A stretch of 64,000 nucleotides of DNA from Thermococcus piezophilus (GCF_001647085.1 NZ_CP015520.1:372001-436000); one strand, 5' to 3'. Counted from the first letter of the stretch, positions 9,438-19,476 are shown. The notes: generated by a model not told the origin, from the letters alone. Translations and numbers: made by a program.

Positions 9438-9845
9438 TTAAAACTCTTCAAAGTCCTCTTCCTTTCTCTTGGCCCCCTCCTCGCCCTTAGTTCTCTTTGG
9501 TGGGTGGAAGCCGCGGAGCTTCTCAAAGGTTCCCCAGAGCCTGAGGAACTCCCTGTGAACCTCTGTGTCTGGGGGTATCACGAGAATGTGAGCGGGCGGA
9601 TGGATGTCCATAAGCCTGCCTATCGCCTTCGCTGGGGGGAAGTCTATCTGAGCCACCACGTGAGCTTTGAACTTCTTTCTTGGCTTCTCTCCGGAGATCT
9701 TCTCAAATGCCCAGTCAGAGAGCGCGGGGGGTATTATCCTCGGGTCTCCCCTTATCCGCATACCGCCGTAGCGGACGAGGTCGGCCAGTGCTACGATGGC
9801 CTTCTGGAAGTTGTCGGTTCTCACCAATACTATAGTGTTTAGCAT
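9438..9845 (-). CDS. DUF356 family protein
   Basis: A 135-residue archaeal protein of unknown function. It contains the family's signature IHPPAH (in LMDIHPPAHILVIPP, about residue 80), preceded by a conserved N-terminal LVRTDNFQKAIVALADLVRYGG segment and GDPRIIPP. The C-terminus is a charged, probably disordered tail (KRTKGEEGAKRKEEDFEEF). ATG 9845 has GGTGGTGAG upstream. It is convergent with mbf1, with about 55 bases between the stops. Confidence 0.85.
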   Translation of the reverse strand: MLNTIVLVRTDNFQKAIVALADLVRYGGMRIRGDPRIIPPALSDWAFEKISGEKPRKKFKAHVVAQIDFPPAKAIGRLMDIHPPAHILVIPPDTEVHREFLRLWGTFEKLRGFHPPKRTKGEEGAKRKEEDFEEF

Positions 9846-9962
9846 GCTCTCACCACCACCAACTTATCAGTGGTCTTTTTAAGTCTTCTCCATTTTTAGT
9901 TACCGAAAGTTTTAAAAAATGCAGGTAATAAAAAAGTCCAAAAAGGGAGAGGAGGGATAGGA

Positions 9963-11666
9963 ATGTTCCTTAAGAAGAGGCACCTCGAGATTCTGAAGGA
10001 GATGAAGAACACCAAGAGTGGGGCCGAAATAGAGGCGAAGCTCCCAGAAGAGTTCCAGATAAGAGCTGTTGAGCTCTACATCCTCGGCTTCGTCGAGCTT
10101 AAGGGGGGTAAAATAAGGTTCACCGAGGCAGGAAAGAGGATGCTTGAGCTCGTCGAAAAGCTTGACGTTGAAAAACTGCCCGACGTCTTTGCCGATAGCG
10201 AGATAATCAAGATACTCGAACTGGCCGTCGAGACTGGAGAGGTTCCCGAGAAGTGGATGGAGCTCCTCAGGGAGAGGCAGCTGGCTGACGAGAACGGTGT
10301 TAACGAGCTTGGAATGGAGCTCCTGAAGATATACCGTGAGACCCACCCGGTCGTTTACCTCACGCCCGAGATAGTTTCCTTCCTCCGCGGAATGCCCAAG
10401 ATAGGAACCCTGGACGAGCTGGTGAACTACAAGAACGCCAGGCTCTACGGAGACAACATCACTAACGCCCTTCAGGCGATGAGGCTTCTCAAGATTTCGC
10501 CCGCCACCGAGAAGGGAAAGGCCTTCGTCGCCACCCCCGCGGCGAGGCTCGCGCTCAAAGCCGCCAGCATGGTACCCGTCTTCACGGGCGCGATAACCCT
10601 GAGGAAGGAGGACTTCGAGGCTCTCAAGGCAGGCAAGAGGAGCGCGGCCAGCGATGCCCAGAGCTTCACCGATGAGAAGGGCATCACAGAGTTTGGAAAA
10701 GCCATGATGGAAACCTACGAAGCAATAGGCAGGGAAGAGGAGAGGATCCTTCCAATATACCTGCTGGCAGACGAGCTCAAGGTTCTCGAGGCTATAGCGG
10801 AGATAGAAGAGAAATACAAGACCAACCCAGAAATCCTGCCAACGTACAGGGAGGTAGAGAAGCTCGCCAAAGTAGAGGATCTCGGAGCGGTGCTTCACAT
10901 CCTCGAGTCAAAGGAGCTCATCGAGAGAAAGCTCATGAAGAACAAGGACACTTACTGGCTTACCGACTGGGGCATGAATGCTAAGAAGTTCGGCGTCGTA
11001 ACTCCAGACGGAATGAAGGCCCTCACCTACGCCGAGAGCGGCGATGTCCCAATAGCCGAGTGGGTGCTCAAGGCCAAGGAGGAGGACCTGATAAGGAACG
11101 GAATCACCGATAAGGGCAGGTTCTACCTCAGGATGAGCAGGGAGATAAAGAGGAAGCCATACTTAACCAAGTACGATGCCGTCATACTCCTCAAGACGCC
11201 GAAGAGGAAGTACATCTCAAGGAGCGAGCTGGTGGAGCTCGTAAGGAACTACGTCGGCGGGGACGAGAGAGACATCGTAAGGGCCATTGGAGAGGCCGAG
11301 GCAAAGGGCTTCATCGTCGAGCTCCATAACGGCATGGTCAAGCTCACCGAGCTCGGCGAGAAGGTCAAGACGGCCATTGAAAACGCCAAGGTCCAAGAAG
11401 TCATCGCCACGAAGTTTGGAATTACGCCAACGACCTACAACGTGCTCCGCGTGGTCTACGAGAACCTCGAAGTCTTCAACAGGATATGGAAGGAGAAGGG
11501 AGAGATTAAAGGCTACAAGCAGGATGAGGTAGACGTGATAAGGAAACACCTTAGCCTCAGCGAGGAGGAAATCAAGAAGGCCCTAACGATACTGAGGACA
11601 CTGGGCTTCCTCGGAGAGAAGAGCCTCACGGAGGCCGGAAGGCTGCTCGTGGAGGCCTACCTCTGA
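9963..11666 (+). CDS. DUF505 family protein (winged-helix repeats)
   Basis: A 567-residue soluble protein that I place in the archaeal DUF505 family. The sequence alternates helix-rich stretches with short 'F.ELKGGKIRFTEAGKRML', 'ELIERKLMKNKDTYWLT' and 'VELHNGMVKLTELGEKV' units, which look like several tandem winged-helix modules. No catalytic motif is visible. The function is unknown; DNA or RNA binding is an inference from the wing-like units. ATG 9963 has GAGGAGGGATAGG upstream and a TATA-like TTTTAAAAAA about 50 bases before it. Confidence 0.8.
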   Translation: MFLKKRHLEILKEMKNTKSGAEIEAKLPEEFQIRAVELYILGFVELKGGKIRFTEAGKRMLELVEKLDVEKLPDVFADSEIIKILELAVETGEVPEKWMELLRERQLADENGVNELGMELLKIYRETHPVVYLTPEIVSFLRGMPKIGTLDELVNYKNARLYGDNITNALQAMRLLKISPATEKGKAFVATPAARLALKAASMVPVFTGAITLRKEDFEALKAGKRSAASDAQSFTDEKGITEFGKAMMETYEAIGREEERILPIYLLADELKVLEAIAEIEEKYKTNPEILPTYREVEKLAKVEDLGAVLHILESKELIERKLMKNKDTYWLTDWGMNAKKFGVVTPDGMKALTYAESGDVPIAEWVLKAKEEDLIRNGITDKGRFYLRMSREIKRKPYLTKYDAVILLKTPKRKYISRSELVELVRNYVGGDERDIVRAIGEAEAKGFIVELHNGMVKLTELGEKVKTAIENAKVQEVIATKFGITPTTYNVLRVVYENLEVFNRIWKEKGEIKGYKQDEVDVIRKHLSLSEEEIKKALTILRTLGFLGEKSLTEAGRLLVEAYL

Positions 11667-11790
11667 TTTCCCTTCCTTTTCTTCCACGTTCAATTTTTGG
11701 GGTTTTGACATTTTCATGACCTAAACCTTTAAAAACTTCGAGCGTTCATTTATAAAGGGTTTTTAAACCCACCATCCGGAGGTGTAAGCC

Positions 11791-12363
11791 TTGGTAGACA
11801 TGAGCAATGTAAAGCTCAGGATCGAGAACATTGTCGCTTCTGTGGATTTGTTCACACAGCTCAACCTCGAGAAAGTCATCGAAATATGCCCCAACTCCAA
11901 GTACAACCCCGAGGAGTTCCCGGGTATTATATGTCGCTTCGATGAGCCGAAGGTGGCCCTTCTAATATTCAGCTCGGGCAAGCTCGTCGTCACAGGTGCA
12001 AAGAGCGTTGAAGACATCGAGAGGGCAGTCAACAAGCTCATCCAGATGCTCAAGCGTATAGGGGCCAAGTTCCAGCGCGCGCCACAGATAGACATCCAGA
12101 ACATGGTATTCAGCGGCGATATCGGCATGGAGTTCAACCTCGATGCGATTGCTTTGAGCCTGCCCAACTGTGAGTATGAACCAGAGCAGTTCCCGGGCGT
12201 TATCTACCGCGTTAAGGAGCCAAGGGCCGTTATACTGCTCTTCTCATCAGGAAAGATAGTCTGCTCCGGCGCGAAGAGCGAGCACGACGCCTGGGAAGCC
12301 GTGAGAAAGCTCCTAAGGGAGCTCGAGAAGTACGGGCTCATCGAGGAAGAGGATGAGTGGTGA
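11791..12363 (+). CDS. tbp: TATA-box-binding protein
   Basis: The 190-residue general transcription factor that binds the archaeal TATA box with TFB. Two imperfect repeats form the saddle: residues about 7-95 ([24 protein letters not shown]) and 98-180 ([20 protein letters not shown]). A short acidic tail ends EEEDEW. The start is a TTG at 11791 preceded by GGAGGTG, giving [10 protein letters not shown], which matches the known Thermococcales N-terminus; the ATG three codons later is less likely. A TATA-like TTTATAAAG at about 11750 and a second AT-rich box lie upstream. Confidence 0.97.
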   Translation: MVDMSNVKLRIENIVASVDLFTQLNLEKVIEICPNSKYNPEEFPGIICRFDEPKVALLIFSSGKLVVTGAKSVEDIERAVNKLIQMLKRIGAKFQRAPQIDIQNMVFSGDIGMEFNLDAIALSLPNCEYEPEQFPGVIYRVKEPRAVILLFSSGKIVCSGAKSEHDAWEAVRKLLRELEKYGLIEEEDEW

Positions 12364-12384
12364 TCCCTTTGGAGGGCGCGGGCC

Positions 12385-13392
12385 TTGCCCGCTTACGAAG
12401 TTTTATACTCTCCCCTCTTCAGGGAGCACAAACCTGAGGAATACCACCCCGAGAACCCGAGCAGGCTGGACTACGCTATAGAGGGCCTAAAAGCCAACGA
12501 CCTTTGGAAGAACATCAGGGAGCCGGAGGAGGCTACACCTAACGACCTCCTTGGGGTTCACGAGAGGCCCTACGTGGCGAGGGTAAGGGAACTGAGTAAA
12601 AGCTCCGGAAACCTCGACCCTGATACCTACGTTTCTCCGGGCACCTGGAACGCGGCATTAAAGGCCTTTGGGGCTTCTCGCGAGGCCGCGCTTTCGGCGA
12701 TGGAGCGGAAAGGTCTCTACCTCGCCCTTGTCAGGCCGCCCGGCCATCATTCTGGCAGGAATGGAAAAGCCTTCAACGCCCCAACGCTTGGCTTCTGCAT
12801 ATTCAACAACATAGCTGGAGCGGCTAAGCTAGTTGAAGCCCTCGACGGAAAGGCGGTAATCATCGACTTCGACGCCCACCACGGCAACGGAACGCAGGAG
12901 ATTTTCTGGAACGACCCAAACGTGATTCACATCGATATCCACGAGACAGACATCTACCCCTGGAGCGGCCACGAACATGAGGTCGGCGGCAGAGATGCAA
13001 AAGGAACCAAAGTAAACATACCCATGCCGCACTACTCACGGGACGACGACTACATCTTCGTATGGAGGGAGATAGTTGTACCCATAGTCGAGAACCTCGA
13101 TCCAAAGGTCATCCTCATCTCTGCGGGCTTTGACGGCTTCCGTGGGGAGCACCTCACGACATTAAGACTTACGGAGAGGTTCTTCCGCTATGCTGGCTCA
13201 ACGCTTTCCAAGTATTCCCTCACGGTAATCCTCGAGGGCGGCTACGACGTTGGACTGAGGAAGGGCCTGCCAGCTTTCATTGAGGGCCACTTAAGCGGGA
13301 TAGAAACTGAAGAGACCGTTCATCCAAGCTACGAAACCCTCAAAACTGTGGAGAAAATAATCGAGATACAAAAAAAGCAATGGGAACTTTAA
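12385..13392 (+). CDS. Histone deacetylase family hydrolase
   Basis: A 335-residue zinc amidohydrolase of the arginase/deacetylase fold. Active-site features are RPPGHHSG (two His, about residues 118-119), the metal motif DFDAHHGNGTQ (Asp/His), DIHETDIYPWSGH and the later ISAGFDGF Asp. The Gly-rich LEGGYDVG closes the site. The family removes acetyl groups from lysines, polyamines or small amines; the substrate here cannot be told. The start is TTG 12385 with GGAGGGCG 7-8 bases upstream. It lies 21 bases after tbp on the same strand, so it may be read through from the tbp promoter. Confidence 0.9.
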   Translation: MPAYEVLYSPLFREHKPEEYHPENPSRLDYAIEGLKANDLWKNIREPEEATPNDLLGVHERPYVARVRELSKSSGNLDPDTYVSPGTWNAALKAFGASREAALSAMERKGLYLALVRPPGHHSGRNGKAFNAPTLGFCIFNNIAGAAKLVEALDGKAVIIDFDAHHGNGTQEIFWNDPNVIHIDIHETDIYPWSGHEHEVGGRDAKGTKVNIPMPHYSRDDDYIFVWREIVVPIVENLDPKVILISAGFDGFRGEHLTTLRLTERFFRYAGSTLSKYSLTVILEGGYDVGLRKGLPAFIEGHLSGIETEETVHPSYETLKTVEKIIEIQKKQWEL

Positions 13393-13401
13393 AAGGAAGA
13401 C

Positions 13402-14010
13402 TTAGAGCCCAAGCATCTCTTTTGCCGCCTGGACTCCAAGGTCGAAGGCCTTCATGTTGACCTCAACGGCTTTCGGCGGGACGCTTACGCGAATGACTTC
13501 CTTGACGTGCTCGGCGTCGAGCGGAAAGCCCGGTGTCTGGGTCAGTGCGCCGATGAGGACGACGTTCGTAGTGATGACGTTGCCGGCCTTCATGGCGAGC
13601 TCTTCGGCGTCGAAAGCCATGAACTTGGCCTCAAAATCCTCCTCGACGACCTTCTTTATCTCCTCGAGACTCGGATACTTGGCGAGTCCCATGGAGACCT
13701 GAACCGGCGGAATCGGCCTCGCGTTGGTGAAGACCAGGCCACCCTTCTTGAGGTAGTTGATGTAGCGGAGAGCCTCAACTGGCTCGAAGCTTAGGATAAC
13801 ATCGGCCTTCCCTTCAGGAACCATTGCGCCATAAACGTCCTCGCCGAAGCGGACGTAAGCGATAACGCTACCGAAGCGCTGGCTCATGCCGTGAACCTCA
13901 CCAACTCTCACTTTGTAGCCGGCGTGGAGGGCGGCCCAGCCGAGAAGGTTTGCGGCCGTAAGGATTCCCTGGCCGCCAACTCCGGTGATAACGATGTTGT
14001 ACTCCCTCAT
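13402..14010 (-). CDS. iorB: Indolepyruvate ferredoxin oxidoreductase, beta subunit
   Basis: The 202-residue small subunit of the enzyme that oxidatively decarboxylates aryl pyruvates (from Trp, Phe and Tyr) to aryl-acetyl-CoA and reduces ferredoxin. It corresponds to the gamma-type domain: [15 protein letters not shown] (residues 10-24), [13 protein letters not shown], then the ADVILSFEP segment. Its ATG overlaps the iorA stop by 4 bases, indicating translational coupling. It is the last gene of the acyl-CoA synthetase-iorA-iorB operon. Confidence 0.95.
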   Translation of the reverse strand: MREYNIVITGVGGQGILTAANLLGWAALHAGYKVRVGEVHGMSQRFGSVIAYVRFGEDVYGAMVPEGKADVILSFEPVEALRYINYLKKGGLVFTNARPIPPVQVSMGLAKYPSLEEIKKVVEEDFEAKFMAFDAEELAMKAGNVITTNVVLIGALTQTPGFPLDAEHVKEVIRVSVPPKAVEVNMKAFDLGVQAAKEMLGL

Positions 14011-15953
14011 AGCTCTCCCTCCCTGACCCTCTCAAAGGCATCAAACGGACAGACCTGCGCACATCCGCCACAGCCCCAGCACATGAGCGGGTCGACCTTT
14101 GCCTTCTTCTTCTCAGCGTCCCAGTAGATCGCAGGACAGCCGTAGGCGTTGATACATATCTTACAGCCGGTACACTTCTCCTCGTTGACCTGGTAGAGAG
14201 GCCACTGTATGCGTGCCTTCCTGAGCTCGCCGATCCTGTGGAGGGCGCAGACCCTTCTCGAAACAACGACGCTCACACCCTCAACCTGGAGGGCCTTCTT
14301 GATGGTCTCGGTGGTGGCCTTTATGTCGTAGGGGTCAACGACCGCAACAAAGTCTGCACCGAGTGCCCTGGCGACCTCTTCGATCTTGATCTGCTTACCC
14401 GGTCCGTGCGGGGTGTCGCCCGTTCCCGGGTTCGGCTGGTCGCCGGTCATTGCCGTGACGAGGTTGTCCACGACAACTATGACGACGTTGGAGCGGTTGT
14501 AGATGGCGTTCGCCAGAGCCGGAAGTCCCGTGTGGAAGAAGGTCGAGTCTCCGATGGTCGCCACAATAACCTTCTTCTCCCTGCCCTCCTTGTGCTCATC
14601 CTCAGCGACGGAGCCGTTGAGGGCTATGCTGAGACCGTGGGCAACTCCGATCGAACCGCCCATCGCGACGGTTGTATCGACGGCCTTGAGCGGCGGGAGA
14701 ACACCGAGGGTGTAACAGCCGATGTCGCTCGGGAATATCGCCCTGGGCGTTGCGGCCTTCTTGATGGCGTAGAAGGTGTTCCTGTGAGGACAGGCCGGAC
14801 AGAGGCTCGGCGGCCTCGGCGGAACCATCTCGCTGACTTTCTTATACTTCTCGTCAAGCTCGGCAAAGTCTATCGGGGTTTCAAGGCCGAGGAACTTTGC
14901 TATGGCCTCGACGGCCCTCCTCGTGGTCATCTCGTAGATCCTCGGAACGATGTCCTTGCCGTGTATCGGAATCCTGATGTCCCTATCGAAGGCCCAGGTC
15001 TTGACATGCTCCTCAACCACCGGTTCGAGCTCCTCAACGATGAGAACCCTCTCAAGGCCGTCGAAGAACTTCTCGAGAAGTCCGTAGGGAACCGGGAAGG
15101 GCGTTCCGAGCTTGAGTACCTTAACGTTATCGACGCCGAGCCATGCCAGAGCTTCCTTGACGTAGGCGTAGCTCAAACCCGGAGCGATGATACCGACCTT
15201 AGCATCCTCTTTGCCCTCAATCCAGTTGAAGGGACAGTTGTCGAGCTCTGCTCTTATCTTCTCGATCTTCTCGAGTATCTGCGGGTGGAAGCGCCTCGCG
15301 TTGGAGGGAACATCGACGAACCTGCCCGGATCCTTCTTGAACTCACCGAACTTCCTCTTGCCGGTCTTTATTTCCTCAGGGAGCTCATCGAGGACTACGT
15401 CGCCCCTAGCGTGGGAGCTCCTGGTGGTGGTTCTGAGGATGACGAAGTGCTTGAACTTTTCGCTCAGCTCGAAGGCGTACTTCGTCATCTCCTTGGCTTC
15501 ATGCGGCGAAATCGGCTCGAGAACCGGGACGTTTGCGAACTTAGCATAAACGCGCGTGTCCTGCTCGTTCTGTGAAGACCACATGCTCGGGTCGTCGGCG
15601 ACCATTATGACGAAGCCGCCCTCAACGCCCATTCCAACGGCGCTCATGAATGTGTCGGCAGCGACGTTCAAGCCAACGTGCTTCATTGCCGTCATGGCCC
15701 TCAATCCGGCCCAGGCGGCGCTCAAAGCGGTCTCAAAGGCAACCTTCTCGTTGGTCGAGTACTCCATGTAAACACCGGCCTTTTTAGCAACCATGGCCAT
15801 GGTGTCGGTAAGCTCTGAGCTTGGAGTTCCAGGATATGCCGCGAAAACCGCTATGTTGGCCTCAAGTGCTCCTCTGGCTATGGCCTGGTTACCGAGGAGG
15901 ATAACCTTCTCCCCGGGCTTGTCCCACAACACTATGTCGGTAACCTTCGCCAT
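14007..15953 (-). CDS. iorA: Indolepyruvate ferredoxin oxidoreductase, alpha subunit
   Basis: The 648-residue catalytic subunit. The N-terminal pyrimidine-binding half includes GAGLEA-like [21 protein letters not shown] central thiamine-diphosphate region has [19 protein letters not shown] and [19 protein letters not shown]. Two C-terminal clusters follow ([14 protein letters not shown] and [12 protein letters not shown], about residues 580-640), passing electrons to ferredoxin. The ATG at 15953 has AGGTGATTTT upstream, inside the 11-base gap after the acyl-CoA synthetase gene. The pairing with the synthetase lets aryl-CoA be turned to acid and ATP. Confidence 0.96.
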   Translation of the reverse strand: MAKVTDIVLWDKPGEKVILLGNQAIARGALEANIAVFAAYPGTPSSELTDTMAMVAKKAGVYMEYSTNEKVAFETALSAAWAGLRAMTAMKHVGLNVAADTFMSAVGMGVEGGFVIMVADDPSMWSSQNEQDTRVYAKFANVPVLEPISPHEAKEMTKYAFELSEKFKHFVILRTTTRSSHARGDVVLDELPEEIKTGKRKFGEFKKDPGRFVDVPSNARRFHPQILEKIEKIRAELDNCPFNWIEGKEDAKVGIIAPGLSYAYVKEALAWLGVDNVKVLKLGTPFPVPYGLLEKFFDGLERVLIVEELEPVVEEHVKTWAFDRDIRIPIHGKDIVPRIYEMTTRRAVEAIAKFLGLETPIDFAELDEKYKKVSEMVPPRPPSLCPACPHRNTFYAIKKAATPRAIFPSDIGCYTLGVLPPLKAVDTTVAMGGSIGVAHGLSIALNGSVAEDEHKEGREKKVIVATIGDSTFFHTGLPALANAIYNRSNVVIVVVDNLVTAMTGDQPNPGTGDTPHGPGKQIKIEEVARALGADFVAVVDPYDIKATTETIKKALQVEGVSVVVSRRVCALHRIGELRKARIQWPLYQVNEEKCTGCKICINAYGCPAIYWDAEKKKAKVDPLMCWGCGGCAQVCPFDAFERVREGEL

Positions 15954-15964
15954 CCAAAATCACC

Positions 15965-17344
15965 TCATTTTTCTTCCTTCAAAATTCCAACGTCCTTCGC
16001 GAATTCGACAAGGGCACAAGCAGCAGAAGCAACATCTTCCGGCCTCTCGTAGCTTGGAATGCCTGCCTTTTCGAGAACCTCCTTAGCGGGCTCGCTTATG
16101 TATCCGGCCATAAACAGTCCAAGAACTGGCTTGCCGTTGTTGACCTCTTTAACCGCCCTGACGACGCCTTCAACATGCTCGGTTGGCGTCATTCCTGCGA
16201 AGGTTGGGACAACGCATATCGCTATGAGCATGTCAACGTTCGGGTCCTCGAGGAGGGCCTTTGCCGTTCTGTAGTAGTCCTCGCCGCGGGCGCTCGCTAT
16301 CATATCGACTGGATTCTTCACTGCTGCCATCGGCGGCAGGAAGGAACGGAGCTCCTCTATCGTCTTCTCCTCGAGGTTAGTCAGCTTTAATCCGCGCTTG
16401 TCAATCTCATCGGCCGTAAGAACTCCAGGGCCGCCAGCATTGGTCATTATGGCGACACGCTTGCCCTTAGGCAACGGCTGGGTGAAGGCACGAGCCATGC
16501 TGAGCATGTCGTCGATGGTTTCGGCAACGATTATGCCGCTCTGCTTGAAGGCGGCCTCGTAAATCTTGTAGGAGCCCGCCAGAGAGCCAGTATGGCTTGA
16601 AGCTGCCCTCGCTCCACTCTCGCTCTTCCCGGCTTTGAGGACTATGACCGGCTTCTTCTTTGTTACCCGCTTTGCAACCTCCATAAACTTCCTACCATCC
16701 CTGAGCCCCTCGATGTAAAGCGCTATCGCCTTGCTCTCAGGGTCGTTGGCTAAGTACTCCATGAATTCGGCGAAATCAATGTCAGCCATATTACCTATGC
16801 TGACGAACTTAGAAAAGCCGATGCCCTCCTTGATGGTCTTGTAGATGATTCCAGCCCCCAAAGCTCCGCTCTGGCTGATAAAGGCTATGTCGCCCTTCTT
16901 AGCATTGGTCACGAAGGTGGCGTTCATGCCGTTGTGGGTATTCATTATTCCAACGCAGTTGGGGCCAACTATTCTCATTCCGTACCTGTGGGCAATCTCG
17001 ACGAGCTCACACTCCTCTTTCTTTCCTTCCTCACCAGTCTCGCCGAAGCCCGCGGTGATGAGTACTATTCCCTTGACGCCCTTCTCGCCGCAGTCGATTA
17101 TCGTTTGCTTGACGAACTTCTTGGGGACGACGATAACCGCTAGCTCCACGTCATCCGGAATGTCCTTGACGTTCCTGTAGGCCTTGACTCCCTGAACGAT
17201 TTCGTCCTTGACGTTCACCGGATAGACCTTGCCGTCCTGGTACCCTTTGAGATTCTTGAAGACCTCGTAGCCAAGCTTGAGAGGATCGTTAGAAGCTCCG
17301 ATTACGGCTATGGCCTTGGGTTTGAAGAAGTAATCAAACGTCAT
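15965..17344 (-). CDS. Acyl-CoA synthetase (ADP-forming), alpha subunit
   Basis: A 459-residue subunit of the NDP-forming acyl-CoA synthetase, which converts acyl-CoA + ADP + Pi to acid + ATP + CoA. The CoA-binding Rossmann domain starts AVIGASNDPLKLGYEV. The succinyl-CoA-synthetase-like domains carry the phosphorylated His region (SSHTGSLAGS) and TNAGGPGVLTADEID. Start: ATG 17344 follows CGGTGATCCTG; the GTG at 17353 is within that RBS. The linkage to iorAB is the arrangement known for the ACS II alpha gene, whose enzyme accepts aryl-acetyl-CoA. The beta subunit (ATP-grasp) is not in the window. Confidence 0.93.
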   Translation of the reverse strand: MTFDYFFKPKAIAVIGASNDPLKLGYEVFKNLKGYQDGKVYPVNVKDEIVQGVKAYRNVKDIPDDVELAVIVVPKKFVKQTIIDCGEKGVKGIVLITAGFGETGEEGKKEECELVEIAHRYGMRIVGPNCVGIMNTHNGMNATFVTNAKKGDIAFISQSGALGAGIIYKTIKEGIGFSKFVSIGNMADIDFAEFMEYLANDPESKAIALYIEGLRDGRKFMEVAKRVTKKKPVIVLKAGKSESGARAASSHTGSLAGSYKIYEAAFKQSGIIVAETIDDMLSMARAFTQPLPKGKRVAIMTNAGGPGVLTADEIDKRGLKLTNLEEKTIEELRSFLPPMAAVKNPVDMIASARGEDYYRTAKALLEDPNVDMLIAICVVPTFAGMTPTEHVEGVVRAVKEVNNGKPVLGLFMAGYISEPAKEVLEKAGIPSYERPEDVASAACALVEFAKDVGILKEEK

Positions 17345-17531
17345 CAGGATCACCGAACCTAACTCGGTGGAATTCTATATAAGCTTTCTCAAAACGGCCA
17401 GTAAGGCAAATATGAACATGGAAGAGAATAAGTAAAGCTCCCATGAGCTAAAAAGACCATTATTGACCAATTCCTCAAGAGTCGAAAGATTTAAGTGAGC
17501 TTTGGTTATTATATCCGCTAGGGGTGATGAT

Positions 17532-18206
17532 ATGGTGAAGGTGAGGTTTCTGGGCCATGCAGCTTTCGAGATAGTGGGAAGCAAGAGGATTCTCATCGAC
17601 CCCTTCCTGACGGGCAACCCGGCCGCGGCAGTAAAGCCCGAGGAGCTTGAAGCCGACCTGGTCCTAGTTACCCACGCCCACGGCGACCACATTGGCGATG
17701 CCGTATTGATAGCCCAAAGAACCGGCGCTAAGATAGTGGCGATGTACGACATAGCCACCTATCTCATGGAGAACAACAAGGGGATAACGACCATAGGCAT
17801 GAACTACGGTCCGACCGAGATTGAGGGCGTGAAAATCGTTCAGGTTCCGGCCTGGCACTCCAGCAGCGACGGCAAGTACAGCATTGGAAACGCCTGTGGT
17901 TACATCATCGATCTCGATGGTGTTAAAATCTACCACGCCGGCGACACCTTCGTGTTCAGGGACATGGAGCTGCTCGCAGAGCTCTACGGGCCGATTGATT
18001 TGGCACTCCTCCCAATAGGCGGCCACTTCACGATGGGGCCGAAGGAAGCAGCCAAGGCCGTCGAGTTCCTCAAGCCGAGGAGGGTCGTTCCGATGCACTA
18101 CAACACCTGGCCACCGATTGCCAAAGACCCTGAGGAGTTCAAGAGGCTCGTCGGAGATAAGGCAGAGGTCGTAATACTCAAGCCCGGCGAGAGCCTGGAG
18201 CTTTGA
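17532..18206 (+). CDS. UPF0173 metallo-beta-lactamase-fold hydrolase
   Basis: A 224-residue metal-dependent hydrolase. The metal motif THAHGDHIGD (about residues 53-62) is followed by WHSSSDG, the Asp in YHAGDTFVF, and MHYNTWPPI with the last His. The substrate is unknown for the UPF0173 family. Start: ATG 17532 with GGGGTGATGAT as RBS; the earlier in-frame codon at 17502 has none. A TATA-like TTATTATAT lies about 20 bases before the RBS. It is single-gene or joined to the next ORF 45 bases on. Confidence 0.92.
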   Translation: MVKVRFLGHAAFEIVGSKRILIDPFLTGNPAAAVKPEELEADLVLVTHAHGDHIGDAVLIAQRTGAKIVAMYDIATYLMENNKGITTIGMNYGPTEIEGVKIVQVPAWHSSSDGKYSIGNACGYIIDLDGVKIYHAGDTFVFRDMELLAELYGPIDLALLPIGGHFTMGPKEAAKAVEFLKPRRVVPMHYNTWPPIAKDPEEFKRLVGDKAEVVILKPGESLEL

Positions 18207-18251
18207 AAAACCTTTTAAGGAGCTCCCCCTACTCTTTTTTCAGGTGATAAA

Positions 18252-19253
18252 ATGGTCAAAAGGGCCCTTGTCTTTGTGCTCATCCTGTTTATGGTCTCGC
18301 CCCTCATACTTTCCCTCTCCGCCGCTCAGGAGGAGACTCCAAAATATGACCTGATAATCGTGAGGAACGATGATTTGATAGATTACATCGTGGCGTGGCC
18401 GTACGCCAAGATGCTCGGTGTCCCTATTCTGCCCGTTGATCCGAAGGAACTCGATCCGGGAACGCTGGCCCAGCTCCAGTCCTATGCCCAGTCCGGCTGG
18501 AACCACGTGCTTATCATAGGGGACTCCCAAGCGGTAAGCAACGATGTTCAGGACGAGCTACTGAACATAGGCTTCGTAGTCGAGAGAATAGGCGGGGCCG
18601 TTAGAACCGAAACTGCCGCAAAGCTTGCACTCCACTTCTATCCCAACGGCGCGGAGACCGTCGTCGTGGCCAGCTCCAGCGACTACGGCTCAGCTCTGGC
18701 AGCGGCTAGATGGGCAATGAACTACAACTACCCCCTGCTCCTCACGCAGGAGGATGCCCTCTCAGACTCAACGGCCGATGCTATCAAGAAGCTGAAGCCG
18801 GAGTTGGTCATCCTAATGGGAGCGGGCATGTCAAAGGACGTGCAGACGAAGATAGAGGCATTGGGCTACCAAACGTATTGGCTCAAAGAGGACATAGAGA
18901 TAACCGTACCCAAACCCAAAGAGGAAGGAACCAACTGGATCATGGTAATCGCCGCGGTGCTGCTGTCTCTAGCCGTCGCGGTGCCGGTTTCGCTCTACTA
19001 CGCCAAGAAGCGCTGGGCCGCCAACAGGGTCCCAATAGAGGTGCTCACGGAGAAGGAGCGCATAGTCGTCAAGGCAATACTCGACAGGGGAGGCGTTATA
19101 AAACAGGAGGAGCTGCCCGAACTGACGGGCTATTCCAGACCGACCATAAGCAGGATAATCCAGGAGCTGGAGAAGAAGCAACTCGTCACGAGGGAAAAGG
19201 TGGGCAAGACATTCATAGTCAAGCTGACAAAAGAAATAGCGATTAGGGAATAA
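18252..19253 (+). CDS. Membrane-spanning cell-wall-binding-repeat/winged-helix regulator
   Basis: A 333-residue protein with three parts. A signal peptide (about 1-24, FVLILFMVSPLILSLSAAQ) leads to an extracellular region (about 25-215) of cell wall-binding repeat 2 type, seen in the alternating 'VLIIGDSQAVSNDV', 'VVVASSSDYGSALAAA' and 'LVILMGAGMSKDV' units. One membrane helix (about 227-247) precedes a cytoplasmic winged helix (about 265-325, LTEKERIVVKAIL, GYSRPTISRIIQELEKKQLV). This suggests a one-component sensor that binds DNA from the membrane. The ligand and target genes are unknown. ATG 18252 has GGTGATAAA upstream. Confidence 0.85.
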   Translation: MVKRALVFVLILFMVSPLILSLSAAQEETPKYDLIIVRNDDLIDYIVAWPYAKMLGVPILPVDPKELDPGTLAQLQSYAQSGWNHVLIIGDSQAVSNDVQDELLNIGFVVERIGGAVRTETAAKLALHFYPNGAETVVVASSSDYGSALAAARWAMNYNYPLLLTQEDALSDSTADAIKKLKPELVILMGAGMSKDVQTKIEALGYQTYWLKEDIEITVPKPKEEGTNWIMVIAAVLLSLAVAVPVSLYYAKKRWAANRVPIEVLTEKERIVVKAILDRGGVIKQEELPELTGYSRPTISRIIQELEKKQLVTREKVGKTFIVKLTKEIAIRE

Positions 19254-19329
19254 CGGTCAGCAAGCCCAAACCGCTCATCACGGTTCAGACCCTTAGCTTT
19301 TCTTCATCCCTCAGAAAAAGTGGGAGGGA

Positions 19330-19476
19330 TCAAGCCTTCTTAAAGAGGTGGCCGTGAGCCTTGTTGATATGCCTCACGTAGTCCTTGCTCCTGCGGAAGA
19401 CCATTCCGCACCTTGGGCAGCGGAAGTAGAGCTCTCCGTCCCTGTCCTTGAACTTGATGGCCTCCAGCACCGCCAT
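19330..19476 (-). CDS. 48-residue C2H2 zinc-finger protein
   Basis: A very short gene that long-ORF scans miss. The frame from ATG 19476 to TGA 19330 encodes one C2H2-like finger: CPRCGMVF, then H-x4-H in [20 protein letters not shown] sits just upstream as RBS and a TATA-like TTAAAAATTC lies further up. It is basic at the end (HLFKKA). Small single-finger proteins of this sort are common in Thermococcales and probably bind nucleic acid, but the role is unknown. Confidence 0.85.
   Translation of the reverse strand: MAVLEAIKFKDRDGELYFRCPRCGMVFRRSKDYVRHINKAHGHLFKKA

Noticed and set aside
9912-10898. 328-codon minus-strand ORF over the DUF505 gene
   Set aside because: Shadow of the plus-strand gene; no RBS and low-complexity composition.
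14238-15575. Long plus-strand ORF (about 445 codons) inside iorA
   Set aside because: It is the antisense of a well-conserved gene; it has no RBS and its residues look like a shadow of GC-rich codons.
17375-17470. 31-residue minus-strand peptide with one membrane helix before UPF0173
   Set aside because: Hydrophobic and short, but the start is a TTG without RBS; not enough to call a gene.
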